A stretch of DNA of 36,946 nt, taken from contig JAYYZF010000051.1 in the NCBI GenBank assembly GCA_036340215.1, positions 1 to 36,946 of the forward strand, in the 5' to 3' direction. The DNA is from JABJPE01 sp036340215 (GTDB taxonomy: Bacteria > Pseudomonadota > Gammaproteobacteria > Comchoanobacterales > Comchoanobacteraceae). Shown here piece by piece: positions 25,213-34,801 of this stretch. The notes beneath the pieces were generated by a model that was not told the DNA's origin, did no database searches, and saw only the letters and a program-made list of their open reading frames with translations. The stretch's first letter is position 1. Each line of letters starts with the position of its first letter. The position numbers and the translations under genes are program-made.

Positions 25213-26259
25213 CTACTCCTCAGACAAAAAGTCAGCGCCATATTTATCAAGCAATGTTAAAGCCTGTCCACCGCCTCTTGCGACACATGTTAATGGATCA
25301 TCAGCAACTATCACCGGTAAGCCTGTTTCCTCCATAAGCAGCCTATCTAAACCCTTTAATAATGCACCACCACCAGTAAGAACCATGCCCCTTGCTGCAA
25401 TATCAGAGGCTAGCTCAGGTGGTGCTTGTTCAAGGGCACACCTAACTGCATCTACTATACCAGTAAGAGGCTCTTGTAGGGCTTCTAGGACCTCATTACT
25501 GGTAATAGTGAATGTTCTTGGAACACCTTCAGAAACATTTCTACCACTAACATCAAGCTTAAATACTTCATTTTGTGGATATGCAGTTGCTACCTCTTTC
25601 TTTATTCTCTCAGCTGTTGGTTCACCAATCAAGCTGCCGAAGTTTCTTCTTGTATAATTAATAATACTTTCATCGAATCTATCTCCACCAATTCTAACTG
25701 ACTCAGAGTAAACAATGCCATTAAGAGATATTATTGCGACCTCAGTAGTACCACCGCCTATATCAACAACCATAGAACCTCCAGCAGTGTCAACTGGCAG
25801 TCCTGAACCAATAGCAGCAGCCATTGGTTCTTCTATCAGGTATACCTGGCGAGCACCAGCTCCTGCAGCTGACTCTCTGATTGCTCTTCTCTCTACTTGT
25901 GTAGATCCACAAGGAACGCAGATAAGAACTCTGGGACTAGGACGTAGAAATTTACTCTTATGGACTTTACGAATGAAGTGTTGCAGCATAATTTCAGTTT
26001 TGTGAAAGTCGGCAATAACACCATTCGACAATGGTTTAAATGCATTTATATCACCAGGAGTTCTTCCTAACATCTGGTAGGCATCAGATCCAACGGCTGC
26101 GATTACCGTATCCTTTGAATTACGCTGTGCCCGAACAGCGACCACAGATGGTTCGTTAAGTACTATACCCTCATCTTGTGTGTAAATTAGCGTGTTAGCC
26201 GTGCCTAGATCAATAGACATGTCTCTGGAGAAAGAGCCTCGGAGTGATTTGAATACCAT
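25213..26259 (-). CDS. mreB: Rod-shape-determining actin homologue MreB
   Basis: 348 residues, the standard 347. The actin-like filament protein that directs lateral wall synthesis. Visible ATP-site motifs: phosphate-1 DLGTANTLIY at about 17-26, phosphate-2 VVDIGGGTTEVA at about 160-170, and the adenosine motif VLTGGGALLKGL near 290. GAGG lies before the ATG. It is divergent from gatC and heads mreBCD-yhdP-tldD on the minus strand. The maf and rng genes usually found between mreD and yhdP in enterobacteria are missing here. Confidence 0.97.
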   Translation of the reverse strand: MVFKSLRGSFSRDMSIDLGTANTLIYTQDEGIVLNEPSVVAVRAQRNSKDTVIAAVGSDAYQMLGRTPGDINAFKPLSNGVIADFHKTEIMLQHFIRKVHKSKFLRPSPRVLICVPCGSTQVERRAIRESAAGAGARQVYLIEEPMAAAIGSGLPVDTAGGSMVVDIGGGTTEVAIISLNGIVYSESVRIGGDRFDESIINYTRRNFGSLIGEPTAERIKKEVATAYPQNEVFKLDVSGRNVSEGVPRTFTITSNEVLEALQEPLTGIVDAVRCALEQAPPELASDIAARGMVLTGGGALLKGLDRLLMEETGLPVIVADDPLTCVARGGGQALTLLDKYGADFLSEE

Positions 26260-26358
26260 AAAACAACCTCAAAATATTCTTGTTAAAATTTTTATCCTTA
26301 ACCTATATGATAATAATCAATTAAATCCATATCTGCTATATAACATACAAAGTAACAG

Positions 26359-26389
26359 TTGACAATTATACTAAGAGCAACATTATAAT
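26359..26389 (+). promoter_or_regulatory. gatC promoter
   Basis: Perfect TTGACA (26359-26364) and perfect TATAAT (26384-26389) with a 19-base spacer, longer than the ideal 17. It is 28 bases before the gatC ATG. Confidence 0.5.
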
Positions 26390-26417
26390 ACCGTTTGTAC
26401 TTAAATTGGAAGATAAA

Positions 26418-26771
26418 ATGCAAGATGATGCGTATTCTGAGGATAAAGCCCCTATATCTGACTCTGAGATGCGTAAGATAGCCCAGTTATCAATGTTAAA
26501 TCTAGGGCAAGAAGAGCTTAATAACCTCAAAGGTGATTTTGTCAAAACTCTTGAGTTGTTTAAAGAGCTAGAGTCTAAGGATGTAAAGGCTGTTGAGGTG
26601 CGATATGAGGCTAGCAAGCTTGCAATGCATCCACGAGCTGATGCTGTCCATGATTTAAGCAAGATTGATGACCACTCAATAAACGAACGCATCGGTAAGT
26701 CTTCACCTTATTTCAATTCTGATACCTGTTACTTTGACGTTCCATTAGTTATTGATACGGAGAACAAGTAA
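26418..26771 (+). CDS. gatC: Glutamyl/aspartyl-tRNA amidotransferase subunit C
   Basis: 117 residues, slightly long for GatC (about 95-100) because of a polar N-terminal extension. GatC stabilises the GatCAB complex, which converts Glu-tRNA(Gln) and Asp-tRNA(Asn). The typical start of the fold, MRKIAQLSMLNLGQEEL, is at about 19-35, and the DxV repeat near the C-terminus is present. I chose the ATG at 26418 (GGAAG 5 bases before it) over the TTG at 26406. The stop overlaps the gatA start by 1 base (TAATG). Confidence 0.92.
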   Translation: MQDDAYSEDKAPISDSEMRKIAQLSMLNLGQEELNNLKGDFVKTLELFKELESKDVKAVEVRYEASKLAMHPRADAVHDLSKIDDHSINERIGKSSPYFNSDTCYFDVPLVIDTENK

Positions 26772-28231
26772 TGCTACATCGAAAATCAATCAGAGAGCTT
26801 CATAATGGCCTAGTTAATAGAGAGTTCACAAGTGTCGAATTAACTCAGCATTTTCTGGACAGAATCAGCAAATATGACATTAAGCTAAATTCTTTTATCA
26901 CCGTAACAGAAGATATTGCACTCGAGCAAGCTCGTGCAGTAGATGTTAAGATACAAAAGAGTGAGGAAATAGGACTGCTTGCAGGAATTCCTATAGCACA
27001 AAAGGATATTTTCTGTACTAAAGGTATAAAAACTACCTGCTGTTCGAAAATGTTAGAAAATTTCACCCCACCCTACGATGCATCTATTATCAAAAAACAC
27101 CATGAGCAGAATGCAGTCATGTTAGGTAAGACAAACATGGATGAGTTTGCTATGGGAGGCTCTAATGAAAATAGTTACTTTGGAGCTTGCCATAACCCTT
27201 GGAATGAAGAATTCGTACCTGGCGGCTCCTCTGGTGGATCTGCAGCTGCAGTTGCTGCCCGCTTATGTGTCGGAGCAACTGGAACCGACACAGGTGGCTC
27301 AATCAGACAGCCTGCCGCTTTTTGTGGTATTAGCGGACTTAAACCCACTTATGGAAGAATTTCAAGATTTGGCATGGTTGCTTTTGCTTCTAGTCTAGAC
27401 CAAGCAGGACCTATGGCAGCATCTGCAGAAGACCTTGCAGTAATGCTTCAGGCGACTGCAGGTAAAGACGAGAAAGACATGACAACTGCCAATCTGGAAG
27501 TACCGGATTACATAGGTAAGCTGGAAAATTCTCTACAAGGACTTAAAATTGGGTTACCGCGAGAATTTTTCACTGAAAATCTTGACAGTGGAATACGAAA
27601 ATCTATAGACAAAGCCATTGATTTTTACAGGCAACAGGGCGCAGAGATTAAAGAAATTTCGCTACCTAATTCACGATATGCAGTTCCTACTTACTACATT
27701 GTCGCTCCTTGTGAGGCATCTTCAAATCTAGCAAGATTCGATGGTGTCAGATATGGACATAGGACAAAAGACCCTGAGAACCTTGAAGCTTTATACAAGA
27801 ACTCAAGGGCTGAAGGCTTTGGAAGTGAAGTTAAAAGAAGAATACTAATTGGCACATACGCTCTATCAAGTGGCTACTACGATGCATACTACCAGAAAGC
27901 ACAAAAAATCAGAAGAATCATAAAGGAAGACTTTATGCACGCTTTTAAAGATGTTGACGTTATAATTGGCCCAACTACCCCAAGTCCAGCATATAAGATT
28001 GGTGATATGAGTAAAGACCCAGTAAAAATGTATCTTGGGGACATATATACAATACCTGCAAACCTTTCTGGCTTACCAGGTTTATCAATACCAGTTGGTT
28101 TTGTAAAAAAAATGCCTGTTGGCATGCAAATCATTGGAAAACATTTTGCTGAGTCTCTTTTGTTAAATGTTGGACACATCTATCAGAAAAACTCAGATTG
28201 GCACAAACTTGTGCCAGATAATTACGCCTGA
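26771..28231 (+). CDS. gatA: Glutamyl/aspartyl-tRNA amidotransferase subunit A
   Basis: 486 residues, standard. The glutaminase subunit that releases ammonia for amidation on GatB. The amidase-signature triad is intact: Lys78 in PIAQKDIF, cis-Ser153 in GGSSGGSAAAVAA and nucleophile Ser177 in GTDTGGSIRQPA. The C-terminal part (LSGLPGLSIPVGF) is typical. Translation is coupled to gatC by a 1-base overlap; gatB follows after 15 bases. Confidence 0.97.
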   Translation: MLHRKSIRELHNGLVNREFTSVELTQHFLDRISKYDIKLNSFITVTEDIALEQARAVDVKIQKSEEIGLLAGIPIAQKDIFCTKGIKTTCCSKMLENFTPPYDASIIKKHHEQNAVMLGKTNMDEFAMGGSNENSYFGACHNPWNEEFVPGGSSGGSAAAVAARLCVGATGTDTGGSIRQPAAFCGISGLKPTYGRISRFGMVAFASSLDQAGPMAASAEDLAVMLQATAGKDEKDMTTANLEVPDYIGKLENSLQGLKIGLPREFFTENLDSGIRKSIDKAIDFYRQQGAEIKEISLPNSRYAVPTYYIVAPCEASSNLARFDGVRYGHRTKDPENLEALYKNSRAEGFGSEVKRRILIGTYALSSGYYDAYYQKAQKIRRIIKEDFMHAFKDVDVIIGPTTPSPAYKIGDMSKDPVKMYLGDIYTIPANLSGLPGLSIPVGFVKKMPVGMQIIGKHFAESLLLNVGHIYQKNSDWHKLVPDNYA

Positions 28232-28246
28232 TAACGGAGATTTTTT

Positions 28247-29683
28247 ATGCCATGGCAGCCAGTTATTGGACTTGAAGTTCACGTTCAATTAAAAACCAAG
28301 TCGAAAATATTCTCACCAGCAGCTACGTTATTTGGAGCTTCACCGAATAGTCAGACTAATGAAATTGATCTAGGTTTACCTGGAGCCCTTCCTTTTTTGA
28401 ATCAGGAAGCTGTCAATATGGCTATTAAATTTGGCCTTGGCTCTCATGCAATTATAAACAAACGTTCTATATTCGCGAGGAAACACTATTTTTATCCAGA
28501 TTTACCTAAAGGATATCAAATAAGTCAGAACAAATTTCCCATTATATCCGGGGGGCACCTTGATATAGCTCTTGAAAACGATAAAACAAAAAGAATAAAT
28601 CTTACAAGAGCCCACCTTGAGGAAGATGCCGGGAAGTCTATCCACTATGATGGTATTAATAAAAGTGGTATTGATCTGAATAGAGCGGGAATGCCATTAC
28701 TTGAAATTGTAACAGAACCAGACCTCAGAAGTGCCACAGAGGCAGTCACGTTTCTAAAGACACTACATAATCTAGTATGTTATCTTGATATCTGTGATGG
28801 TAATATGCAGGAAGGCTCATTCAGGTGTGATGCGAACATTTCTGTAAGGTTAAGTGAGGAACATGAATTTGGCACAAGGGTAGAGATAAAGAATATAAAT
28901 TCTTTTAGATTTGTTGAACAAGCTATTAACTACGAAATTGAGAGACAGATAGACTGTATAAAACATGGAGAGGAAATAGTACAGGAAACTAGGCTGTTTG
29001 ACTCAGCCAAGAAAGTAACAAAAAGCATGAGAAACAAAGAAAATGCTCATGACTATAGATATTTTACTGAACCTGACTTGCCTCCTTTGTTAATAGAACA
29101 GGAAAAGATTGACATAATTAGGCACACAATGCCCGAATTACCCTGGGTAAAACGTGATAGGTTTATTTCCCAGTATAATTTAAGTGCTTATGATGCAAAT
29201 ATACTAACTTCTAGCAAAAAGTTGGCTGATTACTACGAATCATGCTGTAAGCTAACTAATGCATCTAGCAAACTGGTTGCTAATTGGGTTACCGTTGAAC
29301 TACTTGGAATGCTGAATAAATCAAACAAAACATTAGATGAGTGCTTGATAACCCCAGCTAAGATGGCAGATCTAACAACAAAAATTGCAGATAATTCTAT
29401 TTCTGGCAAAACAGCAAAAACTATTTTTGATGAGATTTGGCAAAAAGATATATCCGTGTCTAGCATTATTGAGAGTAAGGGACTAAGCCAAATAACTGAT
29501 GAAAAAGAGATTACAGAAGTGGTCAATAAAATAATTACTAAATTTCCTGAACAAGTTACAGACTATAAATCAGGGAAAGATAAGCTTTTCGCATTTTTCA
29601 TAGGACAAGCAATGCAAGCGACTAAAGGAAGAGCAAATCCAAAATTACTTCAAGAAATTTTAAGAAAAAATCTTGGAAAATAA
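28247..29683 (+). CDS. gatB: Glutamyl/aspartyl-tRNA amidotransferase subunit B
   Basis: 478 residues, standard. It binds the mischarged tRNA, activates the acyl group with ATP and amidates it. Conserved signatures: IGLEVHVQLKTKSKIFS at 6-22, RKHYFYPDLPKGYQISQ at about 80-96, and DLNRAGMPLLEIVTEPDLRS near 145-165. The C-terminal YqeY-like tRNA-binding tail, with KGRANPKLLQEILR, is complete. CGGAG before the ATG. It is the last gene of gatCAB; an MFS gene follows 40 bases later. Confidence 0.97.
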   Translation: MPWQPVIGLEVHVQLKTKSKIFSPAATLFGASPNSQTNEIDLGLPGALPFLNQEAVNMAIKFGLGSHAIINKRSIFARKHYFYPDLPKGYQISQNKFPIISGGHLDIALENDKTKRINLTRAHLEEDAGKSIHYDGINKSGIDLNRAGMPLLEIVTEPDLRSATEAVTFLKTLHNLVCYLDICDGNMQEGSFRCDANISVRLSEEHEFGTRVEIKNINSFRFVEQAINYEIERQIDCIKHGEEIVQETRLFDSAKKVTKSMRNKENAHDYRYFTEPDLPPLLIEQEKIDIIRHTMPELPWVKRDRFISQYNLSAYDANILTSSKKLADYYESCCKLTNASSKLVANWVTVELLGMLNKSNKTLDECLITPAKMADLTTKIADNSISGKTAKTIFDEIWQKDISVSSIIESKGLSQITDEKEITEVVNKIITKFPEQVTDYKSGKDKLFAFFIGQAMQATKGRANPKLLQEILRKNLGK

Positions 29684-29723
29684 GATTGTTGTTACGCTAT
29701 AAGTCCTAGAGTATGAACTAGCT

Positions 29724-31013
29724 ATGAATAAAAATTTTATCACAAAAAAAGTTGTTAAGGGTACGTTTATTTGGCTGTTGGCCACGGCATTTTATCTATA
29801 TGAAAATTTACTACAGGTATCACAGTCTATAATAGTACCTGAGCTTATGCGTCTATACGACCTTAATGCCCATGAACTTAGCTCAACTCTTGGCTCAGTT
29901 TTCTTACTTGCTTACGGCGCATGCCAGTTCCCCGTTGGAATTTTACTTGACAAGTACTCTAGTAAAATATTGCTATCATCCGCTACACTCTTGTGTGCCT
30001 TATCCTGCTTTGTTTATTCTCAGACATCCTCTATTAACTTTGCAATTATGAGTAGGCTTTTTATGGGCGTTGGCTCAGCGTTTGCAGCTCTAGGTTGCCT
30101 AAAGCTGGTAAGTAACTGGTTTGAACACAGGTTTTTTGCATTCCTAACTGGTGCAACACTCTCTATTGGTCTCCTTGGCTCGATCTTGGGTGAAAGTCAT
30201 TTGCTATCTTTGATTAACGTCCAAGGTTGGCGTGAGGCTCTCAAATTTATAGCGTTACTAGGATTTTTATTAGCCATAGTTCTTGTGTTCTTTATTGAAG
30301 ATGGCAACTTACCTCATAGTAAGAATAAAACTACCTCGATACCTTTAATTGAGAGTTTAAAAGAGCTTTTAGCTAAAAGCCAAGTTTGGATAATAGCAAT
30401 ATACGGAATGCTAATGTTTACTCCTTTTTTAGTATTAAGTAACCTTTGGGGGCCAATGTTTATTTCTAAAATTTACAATCTTGAGCCTGCTGTAGCAACA
30501 CAAGTATTTGAAATGATATTTGCAGGGTTTATTTTTGGTGCTCCTTTTTTTGGCTGGCTCTCAGATTATATATTAAGTCGAAAGAAACCATTAATATTAG
30601 CCTCAGTTGCCGCATTAATCATATCAACAATCATATTGTTTATTAAAGCAAACTCATTAACTTACATAAAGTTATTAGTTTTTCTTTTTGGTTTTTTCAC
30701 TAGTGGATTTCTTCCTGCGTTTAGTATTATAAAAGAAATAAATCCAAAACAATTCTCCTCTACAGCACTTGGTTTTATGAATACTATGAATAGCCTTGGT
30801 GGTCCAGTAATATTATCTTTCATGGGATTAGCTCTTGATTATTTATGGGATGGTAAAACTGTAGCTGGAATTAGAGATTATAGTATTGAAAGTTTTAAAA
30901 TTGTTTTTTCAATATTTCCTCTATTATTCTTAATCTCTTGCGTTCTATTGATGTTTATAAGTGAAACTAATTGCAAATATTTAAATGAATCAACTGGAAA
31001 GACAAATGAATAA
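29724..31013 (+). CDS. MFS transporter, first of a tandem pair
   Basis: 429 residues with about 12 membrane segments and the MFS fold. The loop after helix 2 has GILLDKYSSK, an MFS motif-A variant, with a related GWLSDYILSRKK in the second half. The family mark shared with the next gene, YLYENLLQVSQSIIVPELM, is seen in a group of MFS carriers common in Legionella, Coxiella and relatives, some of which import amino acids or nucleosides from the vacuole. The substrate cannot be read from sequence. Its end overlaps the start of the second carrier by 8 bases. It follows gatB by 40 bases and may share its transcript. Confidence 0.9.
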   Translation: MNKNFITKKVVKGTFIWLLATAFYLYENLLQVSQSIIVPELMRLYDLNAHELSSTLGSVFLLAYGACQFPVGILLDKYSSKILLSSATLLCALSCFVYSQTSSINFAIMSRLFMGVGSAFAALGCLKLVSNWFEHRFFAFLTGATLSIGLLGSILGESHLLSLINVQGWREALKFIALLGFLLAIVLVFFIEDGNLPHSKNKTTSIPLIESLKELLAKSQVWIIAIYGMLMFTPFLVLSNLWGPMFISKIYNLEPAVATQVFEMIFAGFIFGAPFFGWLSDYILSRKKPLILASVAALIISTIILFIKANSLTYIKLLVFLFGFFTSGFLPAFSIIKEINPKQFSSTALGFMNTMNSLGGPVILSFMGLALDYLWDGKTVAGIRDYSIESFKIVFSIFPLLFLISCVLLMFISETNCKYLNESTGKTNE

Positions 31014-32262
31014 AGATAATTTTAATAGTAAATTAGCCTGGCTAATGTGCTTTCTAGCTGCATTATTCTACTGCTACGAGTATCTACTACGAGTACTTCC
31101 TTCCGTGATTGTCCCAGAATTAATGTTATCCTTAAAGATAGGAGCATCACAGGTTGGACTTATCTCATCATTTTATTTTCTCACATATACACCTCTTCAA
31201 ATTGTTGTTGGAACAATTATGGATCACTTTGGAGTAAGGTTACCATTGACTATTGCCACCCTTTCGTGTGCAGCTGGGATATTATTATTTTCTCAACCTA
31301 ACTATAACTCTGCATTGTCTGGAATGCTGTTAATAGGATTTGGATCTGCATTTGCTTTTGTTGGAGTATTGAAAATTGCTGCAGACTGGCTTCCAAATAA
31401 ATATTTCGCCTTAGTTTCTGGCCTTACAACTACACTTGGTATGCTTGGCGCGATAACTGCAGAAACTTCAATTACAAAAGTTATCTCTGCTAACGGAATC
31501 AGCTTGACTATGCATATGCTTGCAGGCTTAGGCTTTTTCCTCACTATCTTTATATTCTTACTGGTCAAAGATAAGCAACTAATTAAAAAAGATAATTATT
31601 TAGATGAAATTATAAAGTTAGCTAAAGATCTACTTCTAGTTGCAAAGAATAAACAAATTTGGCTCAACGGTCTAATTGGGATGTTGATATTCACTCCAAC
31701 TACTACATTTGCAGGATTATGGGGAGTACCATATTTGCAAATGACTAGAAATATAGATGTACACCAAGCTGGTTCAATTATATCTGCAATTTTTATAGGA
31801 TGGGCAATCGGAGGTCCGATAGTTGGCTTATTAACAAATTATCTACAAAAAAGAAAAATAATTTTAACTTACGGCTCATTATTAGCTGCTTTAGTTCTAA
31901 TAAAGATAATATATTTTCCTAGCCCATCAATTCCACTGACAACACTGTTTATGTTTTTACTAGGAATATTTAGTAGTAGTGAGATTTTAGTATTTGCAAT
32001 TGCACATGATATTATTGACAATAAATTAGCTGGCACAGCAGTCTCACTCACTAACATGCTTGTCATGGTTAGTGGAGCTATGCAATATATTATTGGTGTT
32101 ACTCTAGAAAATGTTGCATCTGCATCGAGTACTATCAGCAACATACCTCAGACTTTTAGTGAAACACAATTTCAGAGTGCCTTCATAATCATGCCTATTG
32201 GGCTCATATTGTCGTTTATCTTATCGCTATTACTCAAGGAAAGTTTTGTTGAGAGTAAATAA
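31006..32262 (+). CDS. MFS transporter, second of a tandem pair
   Basis: 418 residues with about 12 membrane segments. YCYEYLLRVLPSVIVPELM at the N-terminus parallels the preceding gene, as do GTIMDHFGVRLPL and the helix-4 region GFGSAFAFVGVLKIAADW, so the two are diverged duplicates. I chose the ATG at 31006 over the one at 30985 because GGAAAG lies just before it and the overlap with the previous gene is then the usual ATGAATAA. Substrate unknown; import of host metabolites is plausible for an intracellular bacterium but is inference. Confidence 0.9.
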   Translation: MNKDNFNSKLAWLMCFLAALFYCYEYLLRVLPSVIVPELMLSLKIGASQVGLISSFYFLTYTPLQIVVGTIMDHFGVRLPLTIATLSCAAGILLFSQPNYNSALSGMLLIGFGSAFAFVGVLKIAADWLPNKYFALVSGLTTTLGMLGAITAETSITKVISANGISLTMHMLAGLGFFLTIFIFLLVKDKQLIKKDNYLDEIIKLAKDLLLVAKNKQIWLNGLIGMLIFTPTTTFAGLWGVPYLQMTRNIDVHQAGSIISAIFIGWAIGGPIVGLLTNYLQKRKIILTYGSLLAALVLIKIIYFPSPSIPLTTLFMFLLGIFSSSEILVFAIAHDIIDNKLAGTAVSLTNMLVMVSGAMQYIIGVTLENVASASSTISNIPQTFSETQFQSAFIIMPIGLILSFILSLLLKESFVESK

Positions 32263-32455
32263 ATATGAGCACAAGTATCTTAGGTTTATATCTGAAAAAA
32301 TTTAGCAAAATTTAAATATTATAGCTTGTTGAGGAAATTTACTGATTTAGAATATTATATATGAGAGTAAAATATTGTTTTAAAGATAGATTTTTGTATT
32401 TTTTTATAATATTATTTTGGCTTAATATATCTAATTTAGGATAGACAATATCGGC

Positions 32456-33772
32456 ATGAAATTATATATGGAAACTCATGGTTGTCAGATGAATGAAAAT
32501 GATAGCCACCAGATAGTAGAAATTATGACGCAAAAGTGCAAGGCTAGTTTAACTGACGATCCTGCCTTAGCTGATATTTTAGTTCTAAATACCTGCTCTA
32601 TCAGAGAAAAAGCAGAGGACAAAGTTTATTCTCAAGTTGGTAGATGGAGAAAACTTAAAAACGCAGATCCAAATAAAATAATAGCTATAGGTGGCTGTGT
32701 TGCAAGTCAAGAAGGTAAAAACATAATAAAAAGAGCTCCATATGTTGATATTGTATTTGGGCCTCAGACATTACACCGTTTGCCTGAATTGATAGATAAA
32801 CGCATAAATACAAAAAAACCAGCTATTGATATTACGTTTCCCGAAATAGAAAAATTTGATGCATTACCAGTCGCCACTAAAGTAAGTACGAGTGCATATG
32901 TATCTATTATGGAGGGATGTAGTAAATATTGTAGTTACTGTATAGTTCCTTATACAAGAGGAGAAGAAATTAGTAGGCCTTTCGATGATATTATTGCTGA
33001 AATTTGTGATAAATCTAGTAAAGGTGCGAGAGAGATAATATTACTAGGACAGAATGTTAATGATTATCAAGGTAATATGCATGATGGTGATATTGCTGAT
33101 TTAGCACTATTAATCCACTATATAGCTGCACTTGATGATGTGAAACGAATAAGATATACAACCTCACACCCTACTGCCTTTAGCGATAATCTAATTACTG
33201 CTTATGCAGAAGAGGAAAAACTAGCTAACCATCTACATCTACCTGTTCAATCAGGTTCTGACCGTATTTTATCGTCTATGAAGAGAGACTATACAGCATT
33301 ACAATATAAAAGTAGAATAAGAAAGTTACGTGCTGTTAGGCCAAATATTTCTGTCTCATCAGATTTTATAGTTGGTTTTCCTGGGGAAACTGAAGATGAT
33401 TTTGAAAAAACTCTAAAATTAGTAGATGATATAAAGTTTGATAAATCCTACTCCTTTATCTACAGTAGACGACCAGGCACTCCAGCCGCAAATTTACAAG
33501 ATAACGTAAGTTTAGATGAGAAAAAAAAGAGATTAGCAAAGTTACAAGCAGCATTAAATATTAGTACCAGAAACATAAGTGAGAGTATGGTTGGCACTGT
33601 AGAGAACATTTTAATAACTGGGGCAAGTAAAAAAGATCCCAATGAAGTAACTGGTAGGACTGAAAATAATCGTGTTGTGAACTTGAAGGGGCATAGACGG
33701 CTGATAGGTGAAATTATACCTGTCAAAATTGTAGATCTATACTCTAACTCTCTTCGAGGTCAATTAGCTTGA
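32456..33772 (+). CDS. miaB: tRNA-2-methylthio-N6-dimethylallyladenosine synthase MiaB
   Basis: 438 residues, standard. A radical-SAM methylthiotransferase acting on i6A37 of tRNAs that read UNN codons. The auxiliary cluster cysteines are at 10 (HGCQMN), 47 (NTCSIR) and 81 (GGCVAS); the radical-SAM CxxxCxxC at 155, 159 and 162 (GCSKYCSYC). The C-terminal TRAM domain runs from about 375 (VENILITG). MiaB rather than RimO or MtaB follows from the METHGCQMN start and from context before phoH-ybeY. The 193-base upstream region has a TATAAT at 32405-32410 without a good -35. Confidence 0.96.
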   Translation: MKLYMETHGCQMNENDSHQIVEIMTQKCKASLTDDPALADILVLNTCSIREKAEDKVYSQVGRWRKLKNADPNKIIAIGGCVASQEGKNIIKRAPYVDIVFGPQTLHRLPELIDKRINTKKPAIDITFPEIEKFDALPVATKVSTSAYVSIMEGCSKYCSYCIVPYTRGEEISRPFDDIIAEICDKSSKGAREIILLGQNVNDYQGNMHDGDIADLALLIHYIAALDDVKRIRYTTSHPTAFSDNLITAYAEEEKLANHLHLPVQSGSDRILSSMKRDYTALQYKSRIRKLRAVRPNISVSSDFIVGFPGETEDDFEKTLKLVDDIKFDKSYSFIYSRRPGTPAANLQDNVSLDEKKKRLAKLQAALNISTRNISESMVGTVENILITGASKKDPNEVTGRTENNRVVNLKGHRRLIGEIIPVKIVDLYSNSLRGQLA

Positions 33773-33847
33773 AAACTAAATATCTTAGGAATAATCTAAT
33801 TTTTTGTACTATACTGATGGTGTATCGATATGCAACATGAGGTGTTA

Positions 33848-34801
33848 ATGGATTCTAAGCAGTCCCTGAAGATAAATCTAGAACCAGATGATAGCCAAAG
33901 ACTTGCACTACTCTGTGGCCAAATGCATGCAAATATAAAGCTAATTGAAAACTTTTTTAACGTTAACATCTCGTCACGCGGCAATAAATTCAAAATAACC
34001 GGAGATTCTGATGCAGTTAAAATGGCTCAAATGTCTCTGAAAAAACTTTACCATGAAACTAAGAGAAATAATTACTTAGAAAGCGACAAGATACATTTAA
34101 CCCTAGCTACTGTTAGAAAGTCATGGAATGAAAATACAAGTATTGATAAAACTAGCAAAAAGTATTGTGGTTACGTTTCTGCTAAAAGCGTAAATCAGGA
34201 AACCTACCTTAATAATATAAATAATAATGACATAACTTTTGCCATTGGTCCCTCTGGCACAGGTAAGACCTTCTTAGCTGCAGCAGTTGCGGTTGATGCG
34301 TTATTGATGAATGAGGTTAAGAGAATTATCTTAATTAGACCCGCGGTTGAAGCAGGCGAAAAGTTAGGTTTTCTTCCTGGCGATTTGACTCAAAAAGTAG
34401 ACCCATATCTCAGGCCATTGCTTGATTCAATTATTAGCCTAATGACAATTGAAAAGGTTGATAAGCTTCTTGAAAAAAATATTATTGAAATTGCTCCCCT
34501 TGCATACATGCGTGGTAGAACTCTTAATGAGGCCTTCATTATTCTTGATGAAGCACAAAATACAACAAAAGAGCAAATGAAAATGTTCTTAACCAGAATT
34601 GGTTTTGGCTCGAGGGTTGTTATTACTGGAGATGTGAGTCAAATTGACTTACCTAGGAATCAAGAATCTGGTCTTAAAAATGCTATAAATGTTCTTGAAG
34701 GCATTGAAAATATTTCCTTTTCATACTTAAAATCTAAGGATGTAATAAGACATCCAATTGTTGAAGCTGTTGTTAATGCATATGACAAATATGAAAAATA
34801 A
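33848..34801 (+). CDS. ybeZ: PhoH-family ATPase (YbeZ)
   Basis: 317 residues. A PhoH-like P-loop ATPase, known to interact with YbeY and linked to RNA metabolism. An N-terminal KH-like region (about 5-75) is followed by Walker A GPSGTGKT at about 134-141 (Ser where most have Ala) and Walker B AFIILDEAQNTT. Further conserved residues are RPAVEAGEKLGFLPGD and GDVSQIDLP. I chose the ATG at 33848, with GAGG 5 bases upstream, over the ATG at 33830. Its last bases overlap ybeY. Confidence 0.95.
   Translation: MDSKQSLKINLEPDDSQRLALLCGQMHANIKLIENFFNVNISSRGNKFKITGDSDAVKMAQMSLKKLYHETKRNNYLESDKIHLTLATVRKSWNENTSIDKTSKKYCGYVSAKSVNQETYLNNINNNDITFAIGPSGTGKTFLAAAVAVDALLMNEVKRIILIRPAVEAGEKLGFLPGDLTQKVDPYLRPLLDSIISLMTIEKVDKLLEKNIIEIAPLAYMRGRTLNEAFIILDEAQNTTKEQMKMFLTRIGFGSRVVITGDVSQIDLPRNQESGLKNAINVLEGIENISFSYLKSKDVIRHPIVEAVVNAYDKYEK

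Noticed and set aside
25385..26005. Plus-strand open frames across mreB
   Set aside because: They are antisense to a highly conserved gene, have no ribosome site and encode no recognisable protein.
26366..26692. Minus-strand open frame of 108 codons over gatC
   Set aside because: It is the shadow of gatC, rich in Ser and Leu as expected from a reversed frame.
32420..32455. CTTAATATA-TC-TAATTTAGG before miaB as a fourth PmrA-like site
   Set aside because: Only the first half fits; the second half lacks CTTAA and no -10 lies 7 bases downstream.
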